The notes beneath the pieces were generated by a model. That model did no database searches, was not told where the DNA came from, and saw only the letters and a program-made list of their open reading frames with translations. DNA of 64,000 nt from Rahnella aquatilis CIP 78.65 = ATCC 33071 (lineage in GTDB: Bacteria > Pseudomonadota > Gammaproteobacteria > Enterobacterales > Enterobacteriaceae), in assembly GCF_000241955.1 (NCBI RefSeq), contig NC_016818.1, forward strand, positions 3,596,001 through 3,660,000, read 5' to 3'. This document shows positions 45,600 to 56,623 of the stretch, piece by piece (position 1 is the first letter of the stretch; every line of letters starts with the position of its first letter). The translations under genes were made by a program, and so were the position numbers.

Positions 45600-46223
45600 T
45601 CAGGCGCGATGGGTAAATACGGAGTCTACTAACCCGTACTGTACAGCCTCATCGGCGGACAGGAAACGATCACGCTCAGTGTCACGCTCTATTTCTTCAA
45701 GAGATTTGCCCGTATGTTTCGCCATCAACTCATTCATACGAGATTTCACTTTCAGGATTTCTTTAGCGTGGATCTCGATATCCGTCGCCTGGCCCTGGAA
45801 ACCGCCCAGCGGCTGGTGGATCATCACTCGTGAGTTTGGCAGGCAGAAACGTTTGCCTTCTGCACCTGCAGTCAACAGGAATGCGCCCATTGAACAGGCT
45901 TGTCCCATACAAATCGTGCTGACATCCGGTTTGATGAACTGCATGGTGTCATAAATCGACATACCGGCAGTGATCACGCCGCCTGGTGAGTTAATATACA
46001 GATAAATGTCTTTTTCCGGACTTTCTGCTTCCAGGAACAGCATTTGGGCAACAATCAGGTTAGCCATATGGTCTTCAACCTGACCGGTCAGGAAGATGAT
46101 ACGTTCCTTAAGCAGACGGGAGAAGATGTCGTAAGAACGCTCGCCCCGTGAAGTTTGCTCAACCACCATGGGTACCAACGCCATGTTTGGTGCAAATTGC
46201 TCTCTTTCACCACTGTATGACAT
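45600..46223 (-). CDS. clpP: ATP-dependent Clp protease proteolytic subunit
   Basis: ClpP is the barrel-shaped serine protease that partners ClpX and ClpA. The 207 residues include a short propeptide that ends before [18 protein letters not shown]. The catalytic Ser lies in [11 protein letters not shown], His in [10 protein letters not shown] and the Asp in the [15 protein letters not shown] C-terminal segment ([11 protein letters not shown]). AGGAG precedes the start. A sigma-32 promoter lies 160 bases upstream. Confidence 0.98.
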   Translation of the reverse strand: MSYSGEREQFAPNMALVPMVVEQTSRGERSYDIFSRLLKERIIFLTGQVEDHMANLIVAQMLFLEAESPEKDIYLYINSPGGVITAGMSIYDTMQFIKPDVSTICMGQACSMGAFLLTAGAEGKRFCLPNSRVMIHQPLGGFQGQATDIEIHAKEILKVKSRMNELMAKHTGKSLEEIERDTERDRFLSADEAVQYGLVDSVFTHRA

Positions 46224-46382
46224 AACCGTCTCCTAATAGATTCTGTTTGGCGCAATTTAAAATCGATTCTACTTGAGATAAGCACACATGACTATGCTCA
46301 AGCGGCCAAGTCGCCATTTACACGCCTGACGGTGTTTATCAGTCAGATTTTAACTACAAATTTACCTGGGTTAGTTCTTATC

Positions 46383-46410
46383 AATTGGGGGAATTGCCCC
46401 CCTTTTCAAG
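46383..46410 (-). promoter_or_regulatory. Sigma-32 (heat-shock) promoter of clpP
   Basis: On the minus strand CTTGAAA, a perfect -35, is followed after 13 bases by CCCCAATT, close to the CCCCATNT -10. Confidence 0.75.
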
Positions 46411-46568
46411 CCTGCCGGGATATTTCTTTTTTTGACGCCCCCCCTGAGCCACTCAAAAGCCATCCTGAGGGTGTCAGTCAACGTTTTCTACGTGGGCTGT
46501 GCCTTATATTGATAAATATAGTGCAAAAACAACAGTCAAAAACAAAAAATCCCTGATTTTCAGGAAAT

Positions 46569-46600
46569 AAAAAGCCCGCAGTATAAACCGCGGGCTTTGG
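46569..46600 (-). terminator. tig terminator
   Basis: AAAGCCCGC and GCGGGCTTT pair around ten bases; on the minus strand TTTTTATTT follows. Confidence 0.9.
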
Positions 46601-46639
46601 AAGCAAACCTGTAAACAGGTTCAGCAACGTGCATTAAAA

Positions 46640-47944
46640 TTATGCAGGTTGAGTCTGGTTCATCAGCTCAGTAAAGGTAGTGGCTTTTTCAGTCACTTTG
46701 GCTTTAGACAACAGAGTTTCGACCGCTTGTTCTTCCAGCGCGACGTTACGCATGTTGTTCATCAGCTCTTTGTTTTTGCTGTAGAACTCAACAACTTCCT
46801 GTGGATCTTCGTACGCAGATGCCATTTCTTCGATCAGCGCTTTAACGCGATCTTCGTCAGCTTTCAGTTCGTGCTGGCTGATAACTTCGCCCAGCAACAA
46901 ACCCACCACTACGCGACGTTTAGCTTGCTCTTCAAACAATTCACGTGGCAGTTCCAGCGCTTGTTTTTCGTTGCCGCCAAAACGTTGTGCAGCCTGACGA
47001 CGCAGAACGTCTACTTCGCCGTCGATCAGTGCAGATGGCACGTCGATTTCGTTAGCGCTGACCAGACCGTCGATTGCCTGGGTTTTGATGCGGTTACGAA
47101 CAGCACCTTTCAGCTCGCGTTCCATGTTTTTACGCACTTCAGCACGCAGACCTTCGACAGAACCATCAGCCACGCCGAAACGTTTGATGAATTCTGGTGT
47201 CAGTTCTGGCAACTCACGTTCTTCGACTTTCTTCAAAGTAATCGCAAACTTAGCCGCTTTACCTTTCAGATTTTCAGCGTGGTAATCTTCCGGGAAGTTC
47301 ACGTCGATGGTGAATTCTTCACCGGCTTTGTGACCGACCAGACCGTCTTCGAAGCCTGGGATCATGCGGCCCTGGCCCATAGCCAGTACGAAATCAGAAG
47401 CTTTGCCGCCTTCGAATTCTTCACCGTCGATGGAACCGGAGAAATCAACAGTCACGCGGTCTTCAGCAGTGGCAGCAGCATCCGTTTCTTTCCAGTCCGC
47501 TTGTTGCTTACGCAGAGTTTCCAGCATGGTATCAACATCAGCGTCGTTAACTTCAACAACCGGTTTTTCAACTTCGATGTTTTCCAGATCTTTCAGCTCA
47601 ACTTCCGGGTACACTTCAAATTCTACGGAGAAGTTGAAGTCTTCACCCTGCTTGTACTCACCCGGGATGTAGTTAGGTGCGCCAGCTGGATTGATTTTTT
47701 CTTTGATGATCGCATCAACGAAATTGCGTTGCATCAGATCACCCAGTACGTCCTGACGTACTGACGCGCCGTAACGCTGTTCGATGATGTGGCTTGGTAC
47801 TTTGCCTTTACGGAAGCCGTCAATACGTACTTTTTTAGAGACGTTGATCAGTTCACTGCTCACTGCTTTTTCAATGCTTTCAGCAGGAACAGTAATCGTT
47901 ACGCGGCGCCCAAGGCCTTGAGTGGTTTCAACAGAAACTTGCAT
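46640..47944 (-). CDS. tig: Trigger factor
   Basis: Trigger factor binds the ribosomal exit tunnel and shields nascent chains; it also has prolyl isomerase activity. The 434 residues (432 in E. coli) include the ribosome-docking signature [17 protein letters not shown] near residue 44, the FKBP-type domain with [15 protein letters not shown] and [17 protein letters not shown] (about 150-245), and a helical C-terminal chaperone domain. GAGGTAAC precedes the start. It heads the tig, clpP, clpX, lon series. Confidence 0.98.
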   Translation of the reverse strand: MQVSVETTQGLGRRVTITVPAESIEKAVSSELINVSKKVRIDGFRKGKVPSHIIEQRYGASVRQDVLGDLMQRNFVDAIIKEKINPAGAPNYIPGEYKQGEDFNFSVEFEVYPEVELKDLENIEVEKPVVEVNDADVDTMLETLRKQQADWKETDAAATAEDRVTVDFSGSIDGEEFEGGKASDFVLAMGQGRMIPGFEDGLVGHKAGEEFTIDVNFPEDYHAENLKGKAAKFAITLKKVEERELPELTPEFIKRFGVADGSVEGLRAEVRKNMERELKGAVRNRIKTQAIDGLVSANEIDVPSALIDGEVDVLRRQAAQRFGGNEKQALELPRELFEEQAKRRVVVGLLLGEVISQHELKADEDRVKALIEEMASAYEDPQEVVEFYSKNKELMNNMRNVALEEQAVETLLSKAKVTEKATTFTELMNQTQPA

Positions 47945-48376
47945 CTTGTTACCTCAAAAAAAAATCACAGTGCTCGGTCAACTCCAGAAGTCGTTCTCAA
48001 GATGAGCGCAAACTTACCTTGAAAACGACTTCTAAGAACCGGGACAGTTCTGTATCAGAACGTAGCCCTGTATTCGAGAGCGTCCGAAACCATTCCGGAA
48101 AAATTAGACGCGACATTATAGCGGCGCATACGCATTGAGTCGAGGACGGTCTCTGTTGCGCGGGAGGGAAACTCACACGGGACTCGATCCTTCGAAAAAT
48201 GCAGCCATTCAGAGGCATAAACCTCTTGCCGTCAGTCCGTCAGAAGAAAAACAAAAACGGCCCGCAGGCCGTTTCTCGAAATTCGCATCTACTAATACCG
48301 CATCTGACAAGGAAAGTTCCAGTGTTACCGTGTCAAACGCCGATATTTATGCCTTTTGTGAATCAGATCGCGGCTG
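47945..48376. other. tig upstream region
   Basis: These 432 bases between tig and bolA carry no gene. The bolA terminator lies at 48253-48274 and the tig promoter must lie nearer 48000-48130, but I could not fix its elements. Confidence 0.45.
48253..48274 (-). terminator. bolA terminator
   Basis: AAACGGCC and GGCCGTTT pair around CGCA; on the minus strand TTTTTGTTTTTC follows. Confidence 0.85.
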
Positions 48377-48691
48377 TCAGGCCATTGTGCCCGCGCCGCG
48401 ACACGGCGGTGAAGCCGGCACTGTATCCTGTAAGCCTTCCCATTCTTTCAGGGTATACGTGTGCAACGCCAGCGCATGCACGCTGCCAGCGAGTTCCTCG
48501 GTTAACTTCCCATAGATTGCACGATGACGCGCCAGGAAACGCTCCCCTATAAACTTATCCGACACCATGATCACTTTAAAATGGCTCTCGGAGCCTGCCG
48601 GGACATTATGACGATAGCTTTCGTCAGTGACTTCCAGAAACGCAGGTTCGAATGCTTCAACTAATTTTGCTTCTATTTGCTCACGAATCAT
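48377..48691 (-). CDS. bolA: Morphology and stress protein BolA
   Basis: BolA is a stress- and stationary-phase regulator that also binds glutaredoxins through iron-sulfur clusters. From ATG 48691 ([20 protein letters not shown]) the product is 104 residues, against 105 in E. coli. The class II KH-like fold includes [20 protein letters not shown] and [17 protein letters not shown] precedes the start, so 31 upstream codons are rejected. The terminal RGAGTMA matches the family. Confidence 0.96.
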   Translation of the reverse strand: MIREQIEAKLVEAFEPAFLEVTDESYRHNVPAGSESHFKVIMVSDKFIGERFLARHRAIYGKLTEELAGSVHALALHTYTLKEWEGLQDTVPASPPCRGAGTMA

Positions 48692-49019
48692 AGCAATCTC
48701 CTTACACCGCATCAGCAGAGAACTGCGCCTGTCTGGTACACCTATCTCTTTATAATGATAGGCGGCTTTCCAGATTCTACGCATGCCGGAACAATAAATT
48801 TCTGCCGCGAATTGATAAAAATGCCGCTCAGTCTGTCAAAGAAAGTGCCGCTTCGCTACGGATAGCGTCAGCAGCCCGCTGCTTTACTGCGACTTTGCTG
48901 AAAAAAAACGCGAAAAATACGCTTTTCCGGATTGTTGGGACTTCCCCCGGCAAATGGCAATGTTATGATGTCGGCAAATTTTTGAGCACTATTCCCTTAT
49001 TAATATTGAGAAAATACAC
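48692..49019. other. bolA-yajG divergent intergenic region
   Basis: These 328 bases separate divergent bolA and yajG. They should contain the bolA stationary-phase promoter and the yajG promoter, but no element could be assigned with confidence. Confidence 0.4.
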
Positions 49020-49598
49020 ATGCTAAAGAAAATTATTTTCCCTGTTCTGGCACTGTTGATGCTGGCCGGTTGCGCCACCAGCACTAACACGCTGAACGTT
49101 TCACCGAAAATTGTTCTGCCTTCACAAGATCCAACGCTTCAGGGCATCACTATCAGCATTAACGGTGCTGACCAGCGTCAGGATCAGGCACTGGCAAAAG
49201 TGAACCGCGATGGTCAGCTGATTTCCCTGACACCGTCACGCGATCTGCGCTTCCTGTTACAGGAATCGCTGGAGAAACAAATGACCGCACGGGGTTACAT
49301 GGTAGGTGCTGACGGCGCCGTTGATCTGCAAATTGTGGTGAACAACCTGTATGCAGATGTTCAGGAAGGCAACCTGCGTTATAACATCACCACCAAAGCC
49401 GACATTTCCATCATCGCAACAGCGAAAAACGGCAGCAAGCAGGTGAAAAACTACCGCTCGACGTATAACGTTCAGGGCGCACTGTCTGCGACTAACGCAA
49501 AAATCACCAACGCGGTTAACACCACGCTGGGCGATGTCATCAGTGACATGGCGTCAGACACCAGCATCAGCGACTTCATTAAAGCGAACGCCCGTTAA
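49020..49598 (+). CDS. yajG: YajG family lipoprotein
   Basis: The 192-residue protein begins with a lipoprotein signal (MLKKIIFPVLALLMLAGC, Cys18). The mature domain is a conserved beta/alpha unit with LRFLLQESLEKQMTARGYMV and VDLQIVVNNLYADVQEG. It matches E. coli YajG, an outer membrane lipoprotein of unknown role. It precedes ampG, and in E. coli the two are adjacent too; both relate to the envelope. Confidence 0.92.
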   Translation: MLKKIIFPVLALLMLAGCATSTNTLNVSPKIVLPSQDPTLQGITISINGADQRQDQALAKVNRDGQLISLTPSRDLRFLLQESLEKQMTARGYMVGADGAVDLQIVVNNLYADVQEGNLRYNITTKADISIIATAKNGSKQVKNYRSTYNVQGALSATNAKITNAVNTTLGDVISDMASDTSISDFIKANAR

Positions 49599-49622
49599 GT
49601 TCATCTGAAATCAGCGTGTAGA

Positions 49623-49656
49623 ATTCTGCCCGGCTCGTCCGGGCAGAATGCTTTTT
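49623..49656 (+). terminator. yajG terminator
   Basis: ATTCTGCCCGG and CCGGGCAGAAT pair around five bases, followed by GCTTTTT. Confidence 0.85.
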
Positions 49657-49746
49657 AAAGCCAGCGATTCGCTTTCCCGATCTGTATCCCTTCCTTTATT
49701 ATGCATATGCGCCACTTTCTCAACGGTTCGCAGGAACACAATTTTC

Positions 49747-51225
49747 ATGATCAGTCAGTACTTTAAAATTTTCACGCAGCGCAATACGGTCATTTTACTG
49801 CTTCTGGGTTTCGCTTCCGGGTTACCCCTGGCGTTGACATCGGGCACGTTGCAGGCGTGGATGACGGTCGAAAATGTCGACCTGAAAACCATCGGTATTT
49901 TTTCGCTGGTGGGTCAGGCCTATGTGTTCAAATTCTTGTGGTCGCCAATGATGGACCGCTACACCCCCTCTTTTCTCGGGCGCAGACGAGGATGGCTGAT
50001 ACTGACGCAGTTGCTGCTGGTCGCGGCAATTTTTGCAATGGGGTTTATGGATCCCTCAAAAGATTTATTCTGGCTCGCCGCGCTGGCCGTACTGATCGCC
50101 TTCGCCTCGGCGTCGCAGGACATTGTTTTCGACGCGTATAAAACCGATTTGCTGCCACCGGAAGAACGCGGAAATGGCGCCGCCGTATCGGTGCTGGGTT
50201 ACCGGCTGGCGATGCTGGTCTCCGGCGGACTGGCATTATGGCTGGCTGACCGGTATCTCGGCTGGCAGCATATGTACTGGCTGATGGCAGGTCTGATGCT
50301 GATCGGCGTTCTCGCTACCCTGCTGTCGCCGGAGCCTGAAAACTCGCAACCGGCACCACGCACCATGGAGATGGCCGTCGTCGCGCCGCTGAAAGATTTT
50401 TTTGGCCGCAACAATGCCTGGCTGATTTTACTGCTCATCGTCATGTATAAAATGGGCGATGCTTTTGCGGGGAGCCTGAGTACAACATTTTTGATCCGTG
50501 GTGTCGGTTTTGATGCCGGGGAGGTCGGGCTGGTAAATAAAACGCTCGGGCTGATGGCAACCATCATCGGCGCATTGTTGGGTGGAATGTTAATGCAGCG
50601 TCTGAGCTTGTTCCGCGCACTGATGTTGTTCGGGATTTTGCAGGCTGTTTCTAACGCCGGTTACTGGATCCTCGCCATTACTAATAAAGATTTAACCACT
50701 ATGGGCGCGGCGATTTTCTTTGAAAATTTGTGCGGCGGGATGGGGACGGCGGCATTCGTGGCATTGCTGATGACGTTGTGTAATCGTTCATTCTCAGCCA
50801 CCCAGTTTGCGCTACTTTCAGCATTGTCTGCCGTAGGCCGTGTGTATGTCGGGCCGATTGCCGGATGGTTCGTGGAAGCTTACGGCTGGCCGTGGTTTTA
50901 CCTTTTCTCTATTGTGGCGGCTGTACCCGGCTTGCTGCTGCTGGCGGTTTGCCGGCAGACCCTCGAATACACTCAAAAAACCGACAACTTTCTGCCGCGC
51001 ATTCACTTCGCCACCCCGTATCGCTGGGCGTTACGTTGCATGCTGACGGGCAGCTTGTTATTGGTACTCTGGCTGATCACACTGATTATCGACAGTGTTG
51101 GCTGGGCATCATGGCAAAGTCTGGCGACACCTCTGTTAGAAGCGGGCGCAGTTATTTGCCTGACTGGCGTTATTTTGGGCAGTCTGCTCGACTTTTTATC
51201 GCTGCGCCGGACTGCACGTTCCTGA
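49747..51225 (+). CDS. ampG: Muropeptide permease AmpG
   Basis: AmpG imports GlcNAc-anhydroMurNAc peptides for cell wall recycling, which also feeds AmpR-dependent beta-lactamase induction. From ATG 49747 (MISQYFKIFTQRNTVILLLL) the product is 492 residues, against 491 in E. coli. It is an MFS protein with about 14 membrane helices. Conserved segments are FASGLPLALTSGTLQAWM and FKFLWSPMMDRY. The first ATG of the frame (49648) overlaps the yajG terminator and is rejected. Confidence 0.96.
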   Translation: MISQYFKIFTQRNTVILLLLGFASGLPLALTSGTLQAWMTVENVDLKTIGIFSLVGQAYVFKFLWSPMMDRYTPSFLGRRRGWLILTQLLLVAAIFAMGFMDPSKDLFWLAALAVLIAFASASQDIVFDAYKTDLLPPEERGNGAAVSVLGYRLAMLVSGGLALWLADRYLGWQHMYWLMAGLMLIGVLATLLSPEPENSQPAPRTMEMAVVAPLKDFFGRNNAWLILLLIVMYKMGDAFAGSLSTTFLIRGVGFDAGEVGLVNKTLGLMATIIGALLGGMLMQRLSLFRALMLFGILQAVSNAGYWILAITNKDLTTMGAAIFFENLCGGMGTAAFVALLMTLCNRSFSATQFALLSALSAVGRVYVGPIAGWFVEAYGWPWFYLFSIVAAVPGLLLLAVCRQTLEYTQKTDNFLPRIHFATPYRWALRCMLTGSLLLVLWLITLIIDSVGWASWQSLATPLLEAGAVICLTGVILGSLLDFLSLRRTARS

Positions 51226-51230
51226 TTTAC

Positions 51231-51255
51231 CGCCATTCATTTCAAATGAATGGCG
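51231..51255 (+). terminator. ampG terminator
   Basis: CGCCATTCAT and ATGAATGGCG pair around TTCAA, 6 bases after the ampG stop, followed by a weak CGTTT tract. Confidence 0.65.
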
Positions 51256-51559
51256 CGTTTCATTTAACAAATGATCTATAAATATGACGCAATAAATTAA
51301 ATCCAGAAAAAATAATATTTGCTGGGATAATTTTCTTTTGTGCTTTTCGTGCATTTTATTTCACCTGTCATCTACATTAATTTAACATTAATTAAACCTA
51401 CTGATCAGATACCGCACGACAATTATAATGTCAAAATCTGTCACTCCTTGTTTTTCATCACTATAGAAAAAAATCTATACGCAACATATTGTTGCCCCCT
51501 GTAAATTGTCACGTTCCGTGACATGTGTGACTGCGTTAACATAAAGTGTCAACAGCGCT

Positions 51560-51587
51560 TTGACACTTGTTTAAGCGTGTTTACAGT
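51560..51587 (+). promoter_or_regulatory. Candidate promoter of cyoABCDE
   Basis: TTGACA (51560-51565) and TACAGT (51582-51587) are separated by 16 bases, about 70 bases upstream of the cyoA start. Confidence 0.55.
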
Positions 51588-51657
51588 CCTGCAACCTTCC
51601 CGTAAAATGCCCGCACACCTGAAGCGACAATAGAGCCCTAGTTATTGAGGTCGTTAG

Positions 51658-52617
51658 ATGAGACTTAAGAAATACAATAAAAGTATTGGGATGTTGTCCT
51701 TATTTGCCTCCGCGGTAATGTTGAGCGGTTGCAATACGGCATTGATGGATCCCAAGGGAGCAATTGGACTTGAGCAGAGAACGCTGATTTTAACCGCTAT
51801 CGGTTTAATGCTGATCGTTGTTATACCAGTTATTATCATGGCGTTTGCCTTTGCCTGGAAGTATCGCGCTTCCAACACAAAAGCAAAATACAGTCCTGAT
51901 TGGTCCCACTCCAACAAAATTGAAGCCGTCGTCTGGACAGTTCCAATTATAATCATTGCCATCCTGGCAACGATTACCTGGAAAACCACCCACTCGCTTG
52001 ATCCGTTCAAGCCAATCGTGACTGACCAAAAACCGATGACGGTTGAAGTCGTGTCTCTGGACTGGAAATGGTTATTCATTTACCCAGAGCAGGGCATCGC
52101 GACCGTTAACGAACTGGTTATTCCTAAAGATGTGCCTGTTCAGTTCAAAGTCACTTCAGACTCTGTCATGAACTCGTTCTTCATTCCTCAGTTAGGCGGG
52201 CAGATTTATGCGATGGCCGGTATGCAAACTCAGCTGCATTTGATTGCAAATGAAGCGGGTACGTATAAAGGCATTTCAGCAAGCTTCAGCGGCCGCGGCT
52301 TCTCAGGTATGAAGTTCAACACAATTGCGACTCCAACCCGTGCCGATTTCGACACCTGGGTGGCGAAAGTGAAAAGTGCACCGAACCAGCTGGCTACGAC
52401 TGATGACTTCAACAAACTGGCTGTACAGAGCATCGACAACCCGGTCGAATATTTCTCTGTTGCAAAACCGGGTTTGTTTAAAGAAATCATTGGCAAATAC
52501 TCCATGCATGACATGAAGGCAGCGCCGGAAGGTCACACCATGCCAATGCCTGCAGGCGCTGACATGAAAGGCATGGATATGGGTGGACAGTCTCACGCAG
52601 CCGGAGCCGAGGAATAA
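51658..52617 (+). CDS. cyoA: Cytochrome bo3 ubiquinol oxidase subunit II
   Basis: CyoA is the lipid-anchored subunit II of the proton-pumping ubiquinol oxidase. The 319 residues start with a lipoprotein signal ending LSGC (Cys25). Two membrane helices (about 42-65 and 90-110) lead into a cupredoxin domain without the CuA cysteines, as expected for a quinol oxidase. The C-terminal tail is rich in Met, Gly and His ([18 protein letters not shown]). GAGGTCG precedes the start. CyoB follows 3 bases after the stop. Confidence 0.97.
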   Translation: MRLKKYNKSIGMLSLFASAVMLSGCNTALMDPKGAIGLEQRTLILTAIGLMLIVVIPVIIMAFAFAWKYRASNTKAKYSPDWSHSNKIEAVVWTVPIIIIAILATITWKTTHSLDPFKPIVTDQKPMTVEVVSLDWKWLFIYPEQGIATVNELVIPKDVPVQFKVTSDSVMNSFFIPQLGGQIYAMAGMQTQLHLIANEAGTYKGISASFSGRGFSGMKFNTIATPTRADFDTWVAKVKSAPNQLATTDDFNKLAVQSIDNPVEYFSVAKPGLFKEIIGKYSMHDMKAAPEGHTMPMPAGADMKGMDMGGQSHAAGAEE

Positions 52618-52620
52618 ACG

Positions 52621-54612
52621 ATGTTCGGAAAATTAACGCTTGATTCGGTTCCGTATCATGAACCGATTATCATGGTCACAGTTGCCGCGATTATTATCGG
52701 TGGCCTGGCAGTAGTTGCCGGCATCACCTATTTCGGTAAGTGGAAGTATCTGTGGACCGAGTGGCTGACCTCCGTCGACCACAAAAAATTAGGTATCATG
52801 TATATCATTCTGGCCTTCGTCATGCTGTTGCGTGGCTTTGCCGATGCCATCATGATGCGTAGCCAGCAGGTTCTTGCTTCTGCAGGTGAACCGGGCTTCC
52901 TGCCTCCTCATCACTACGACCAAATCTTCACCGCGCACGGCGTGATCATGATCTTCTTCATGGCGATGCCTTTCGTAATCGGTCTGATGAACGTGGTTGT
53001 TCCTTTGCAAATCGGTGCGCGCGACGTTGCGTTCCCGTTCCTGAATAACGTGAGCTTCTGGTTTACCGCCGCTGCTGTTGTACTGATCAACATCTCTCTG
53101 GGTGTGGGTGAGTTCGCGCAGACCGGCTGGTTAGCCTATCCGCCACTGTCAGGTAAGGAATACAGTCCGGGGGTCGGGGTAGATTACTGGATCTGGAGTC
53201 TCCAGATATCCGGTGTCGGTACCTTGCTGACCGGTGTTAACTTCTTTGCGACCATCCTGAAGATGCGCGCACCCGGTATGCCGCTGATGAAAATGCCGGT
53301 ATTTACCTGGGCCGCACTGTGCACCAACGTGTTGATTATCGTGTCCTTCCCGATTCTGACCGTGACAGTTGCACTGCTGACTTTAGACCGTTATCTGGGC
53401 ACCCATTTCTTCACGAATGATATGGGCGGCAACATGATGATGTACATCAACCTGATTTGGGCCTGGGGCCATCCGGAAGTGTACATTTTGGTTCTGCCAG
53501 TATTCGGTGTGTTCTCAGAAGTTACCGCAACTTTCTCCAAAAAACGTCTGTTCGGTTACACCTCGCTGGTATGGGCAACCATCGCCATCACCGTGTTGTC
53601 GTTCATCGTTTGGCTGCACCACTTCTTCACCATGGGTTCAGGCGCTAACGTCAATGCCTTCTTCGGCATCATGACGATGATCATTTCTATCCCGACCGGG
53701 GTAAAAATCTTCAACTGGCTGTTCACCATGTATCAGGGCCGTATCACGCTGAACGCAGCGATGTTGTGGACTGTTGGCTTCATCATCACCTTCTCTGTGG
53801 GTGGGATGACCGGCGTTCTGCTGGCGGTGCCGGGTGCTGACTTCGTGCTGCACAACAGTCTGTTCCTGATTGCCCACTTCCACAACGTAATCATCGGTGG
53901 TGTGGTCTTCGGTTGCTTCGCAGGTCTGACTTACTGGTTCCCTAAATCCTTCGGCTTCACGCTGAACGAAAAATGGGGTGTGCGTTCATTCTGGTTCTGG
54001 ATCATCGGCTTCTTCGTTGCATTCATGCCACTGTACGTGCTGGGCTTCATGGGGATGACCCGTCGTGTCAGCCAGAATATCGATCCTGAGTTCCACCCGC
54101 TGCTGGTTGTTGCGGCATGCGGTGCTGCACTGATTGCCTGCGGTATCCTCTGCCAGCTGATCATGATCTTCGTTTCCGTTCGCGACCGCGACCAGAACCG
54201 TGATCTGACCGGTGACCCATGGGGCGCACGTACTCTGGAGTGGTCAACCTCTTCTCCTCCTCCGTTCTACAACTTCGCTATCGTGCCGCAAATTCACGAC
54301 CGTGATGAGTTCTGGGATATGAAAGAGAAAGGCACCGCTTACAAGCAGCCTGCAAAATATGAACCGATTCATATGCCACGTAACAGCGGCGCCGGTTTCA
54401 TCATCGCTATGCTGAGTCTGGTTTGTGGTTTCGCGTTAATCTGGGATATCTGGTGGCTGGCGGCAGTGAGCTTTATTGCCCTGGCAGCAACCTGGATTGC
54501 GAAAAGCTTCGACGAAGATGTTGATTACTACGTGCCAGTTGAAGAAGTGGAACGTATTGAAAACCAACATTATGAACAAATCCGTAAAGCAGGTGTGAAA
54601 CATGGCAACTGA
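52621..54612 (+). CDS. cyoB: Cytochrome bo3 ubiquinol oxidase subunit I
   Basis: CyoB holds the low-spin haem b and the haem o3-CuB centre, and pumps protons. The 663 residues equal E. coli. Key ligands are visible: His106 in [10 protein letters not shown], the His-Tyr crosslink WGHPEVYI (284/288), the CuB pair WLHHFFTMG (333/334) and the haem ligands in [12 protein letters not shown] (419/421). The last 11 bases overlap cyoC. Confidence 0.98.
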   Translation: MFGKLTLDSVPYHEPIIMVTVAAIIIGGLAVVAGITYFGKWKYLWTEWLTSVDHKKLGIMYIILAFVMLLRGFADAIMMRSQQVLASAGEPGFLPPHHYDQIFTAHGVIMIFFMAMPFVIGLMNVVVPLQIGARDVAFPFLNNVSFWFTAAAVVLINISLGVGEFAQTGWLAYPPLSGKEYSPGVGVDYWIWSLQISGVGTLLTGVNFFATILKMRAPGMPLMKMPVFTWAALCTNVLIIVSFPILTVTVALLTLDRYLGTHFFTNDMGGNMMMYINLIWAWGHPEVYILVLPVFGVFSEVTATFSKKRLFGYTSLVWATIAITVLSFIVWLHHFFTMGSGANVNAFFGIMTMIISIPTGVKIFNWLFTMYQGRITLNAAMLWTVGFIITFSVGGMTGVLLAVPGADFVLHNSLFLIAHFHNVIIGGVVFGCFAGLTYWFPKSFGFTLNEKWGVRSFWFWIIGFFVAFMPLYVLGFMGMTRRVSQNIDPEFHPLLVVAACGAALIACGILCQLIMIFVSVRDRDQNRDLTGDPWGARTLEWSTSSPPPFYNFAIVPQIHDRDEFWDMKEKGTAYKQPAKYEPIHMPRNSGAGFIIAMLSLVCGFALIWDIWWLAAVSFIALAATWIAKSFDEDVDYYVPVEEVERIENQHYEQIRKAGVKHGN

Positions 54613-55216
54613 TACTCTGACTCACCACGATGAGGCCCATGCTGAGCATGGGCACCACGATGCAGGTGCAACCAAAGTCTTCGGCTTCTGGATCTACCTG
54701 ATGAGTGACTGCATTTTGTTTGCGAGCCTGTTCGCGACGTATGCAGTACTGGTCAACGGGACCGCTGGCGGTCCCTCTGGTAAAGACATTTTTGAACTGC
54801 CGTTCGTGCTGGTAGAAACCTTCTGCCTGCTGTTCAGTAGTATCACTTACGGCTTTGCGATGCTGGGCATGAACAAAGGCAACAAAGCGGCTGTTAACGG
54901 CTGGTTGTTCCTGACTTTCCTGTTCGGTTTAGGCTTCATCGGGATGGAACTCTATGAATTCCATCACCTGATTGCTGAAGGCTATGGCCCGCAACGCAGT
55001 GGTTTCCTGTCTGGCTTCTTTGCCCTGGTCGCCACCCACGGTCTGCACGTGACCTGTGGTCTGATTTGGATCCTGACCATGATGGTTCAGGTTTCACGTC
55101 GCGGTCTGACTGAAGTCAACAAAACTCGTCTGATGTGTCTGAGCCTGTTCTGGCACTTCCTGGACGTGGTGTGGATCTGCGTGTTTACCGTTGTTTATCT
55201 GATGGGAGCAATGTAA
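54602..55216 (+). CDS. cyoC: Cytochrome bo3 ubiquinol oxidase subunit III
   Basis: CyoC is the five-helix subunit III. The 204 residues match E. coli. A His-rich N terminus ([13 protein letters not shown]) precedes the helices; [20 protein letters not shown] opens the first. Translation is coupled: its ATG lies inside the cyoB end and its TAA overlaps the cyoD ATG as TAATG. Confidence 0.97.
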   Translation: MATDTLTHHDEAHAEHGHHDAGATKVFGFWIYLMSDCILFASLFATYAVLVNGTAGGPSGKDIFELPFVLVETFCLLFSSITYGFAMLGMNKGNKAAVNGWLFLTFLFGLGFIGMELYEFHHLIAEGYGPQRSGFLSGFFALVATHGLHVTCGLIWILTMMVQVSRRGLTEVNKTRLMCLSLFWHFLDVVWICVFTVVYLMGAM

Positions 55217-55548
55217 TGAGTCATTCTGCTACTTCCCATGGTGGCGCAAGCCACGGCAGCCTGAAGTCATACGCTATTGGCTTCATCTTGTCGGTTATCC
55301 TGACGGTGATCCCGTTTGCCATGGTCATGACCGACACGGCATCACATTCACTGATCCTGGGTACCGTGGTTGCTTCCGCAATCATCCAGATCGTTGTCCA
55401 TTTGGTGTTCTTCCTGCACATGAATACGTCGTCGGAAGAGCGCTGGAACCTGGTGGCACTTCTGTTCACCGCTGTGATTATCTTTATCGTCGTTGTGGGC
55501 TCATTGTGGATTATGTATAACCTCAACCTCAATATGATGGTCAGTTAA
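55216..55548 (+). CDS. cyoD: Cytochrome bo3 ubiquinol oxidase subunit IV
   Basis: CyoD is the small three-helix subunit IV needed for oxidase assembly. From ATG 55216 ([20 protein letters not shown]) it has 110 residues, against 109 in E. coli. An upstream in-frame extension inside cyoC is rejected. The conserved [14 protein letters not shown] segment is present. Confidence 0.96.
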   Translation: MSHSATSHGGASHGSLKSYAIGFILSVILTVIPFAMVMTDTASHSLILGTVVASAIIQIVVHLVFFLHMNTSSEERWNLVALLFTAVIIFIVVVGSLWIMYNLNLNMMVS

Positions 55549-55563
55549 AGAGCCGAGCTGCAC

Positions 55564-56451
55564 GTGATGATTAAGCAATACCTGCAAGTAACGAAACCAG
55601 GAATTATTTTCGGCAACTTAATTTCTGTCATCGGGGGATTTCTCCTTGCTGCCAAAGGCAGCATCGACTTCCCACTCTTTCTCGCCACACTGGTGGGTGT
55701 TTCGCTGGTTGTCGCATCGGGTTGTGTATTTAACAACTTTATCGACCGCGACATCGACCGGATCATGGAAAGAACGAAGAACCGGGTCCTGGTGAAAGGG
55801 CTTATTCCGCCGAAAACAAGCCTGGTTTACGCGACCATTCTGGGTATTGCGGGCTTTGCGTTGTTGTATATCGGAGCAAATCCGCTGGCGATGTGGCTGG
55901 CAGTGATGGGCTTTGTGGTTTATGTCGGCATTTACAGCCTGTACATGAAACGCAACTCGGTATACGGCACGTTGATCGGCAGCTTGTCTGGCGCCGCGCC
56001 ACCGGTTATCGGTTATTGTGCCGTTTCAGGCCAGTTCGATACCGGTGCCCTGATCCTGCTTCTGATTTTCAGTCTGTGGCAGATGCCGCATTCGTACGCG
56101 ATTGCCATCTTCCGCTTCAAAGATTATCAGGCTGCAGGCATCCCGGTTCTGCCCGTGGTGAAAGGTATCTCCGTCGCCAAGCATCATATTATCGTCTATA
56201 TTCTGGCCTTTATGATTGCGACACTGATGCTGACCCTGAGCGGTTATGCAGGTTATAAATACCTGATTGTCGCCGCCGCTGTCAGTATCTGGTGGCTGGG
56301 TATGGCACTGAAAGGTTACAAAACGGAAAATGATGTGGTGTGGGCGAGAAAACTGTTTGGCTTCTCCATCATCACTATCATGTCGCTGAGCTTCATGATG
56401 TCCGTGGATTTTAATTCTGCCCCGACATCGTTGCTGACCTACGTTTGGTAA
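55564..56451 (+). CDS. cyoE: Protohaem IX farnesyltransferase
   Basis: CyoE farnesylates haem B to haem O for the CyoB centre. The 295-residue UbiA-family membrane protein has the diphosphate-binding motif [17 protein letters not shown] near residue 60 and a second acidic loop ([19 protein letters not shown]). It begins [19 protein letters not shown], as in E. coli. It closes the cyo operon, 15 bases after cyoD. Confidence 0.97.
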   Translation: MMIKQYLQVTKPGIIFGNLISVIGGFLLAAKGSIDFPLFLATLVGVSLVVASGCVFNNFIDRDIDRIMERTKNRVLVKGLIPPKTSLVYATILGIAGFALLYIGANPLAMWLAVMGFVVYVGIYSLYMKRNSVYGTLIGSLSGAAPPVIGYCAVSGQFDTGALILLLIFSLWQMPHSYAIAIFRFKDYQAAGIPVLPVVKGISVAKHHIIVYILAFMIATLMLTLSGYAGYKYLIVAAAVSIWWLGMALKGYKTENDVVWARKLFGFSIITIMSLSFMMSVDFNSAPTSLLTYVW

Positions 56452-56490
56452 CACATACTTTCAGTGTAAGCCGCTGAAATTACAGCTAAA

Positions 56491-56519
56491 GGCCAGTAGC
56501 AATACTGGCCTTTTCTTTT
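56491..56519 (+). terminator. cyo operon terminator
   Basis: GGCCAGTA and TACTGGCC pair around GCAA, followed by TTTTCTTTT, about 40 bases past cyoE. Confidence 0.9.
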
Positions 56520-56623
56520 GCTCAGTCTGACGGGAAAATCTCGTAATATCTGCTAAAGATCCATCGTTTTACCCAAGCCGGCTTAATCATTAAAATGTCG
56601 GATTGTTATTTTGAGGTAGTAAT

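Larger units (their letters stand above)
46224..46639. other. clpP upstream region
   Basis: These 416 bases between clpP and tig hold no gene. They contain the clpP heat-shock promoter and the tig terminator. The remainder is AT-rich leader with no further element recognised. Confidence 0.5.
51226..51657. other. cyoA upstream region
   Basis: These 432 bases hold the ampG terminator at the left and the cyo promoter at the right. The middle is very AT-rich, with runs of TTAA. In E. coli this interval binds ArcA, Fnr and other regulators; no individual site is assigned here. Confidence 0.5.

Noticed and set aside
46649..47764. 371-codon open frame antisense to tig
   Set aside because: It is a shadow of tig codon bias, is rich in Phe and Gln, and has no ribosome binding site or family resemblance.
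48135..48552. Plus-strand frames between tig and yajG
   Set aside because: They overlap the bolA terminator and run antisense to bolA, with no coding signal of their own.
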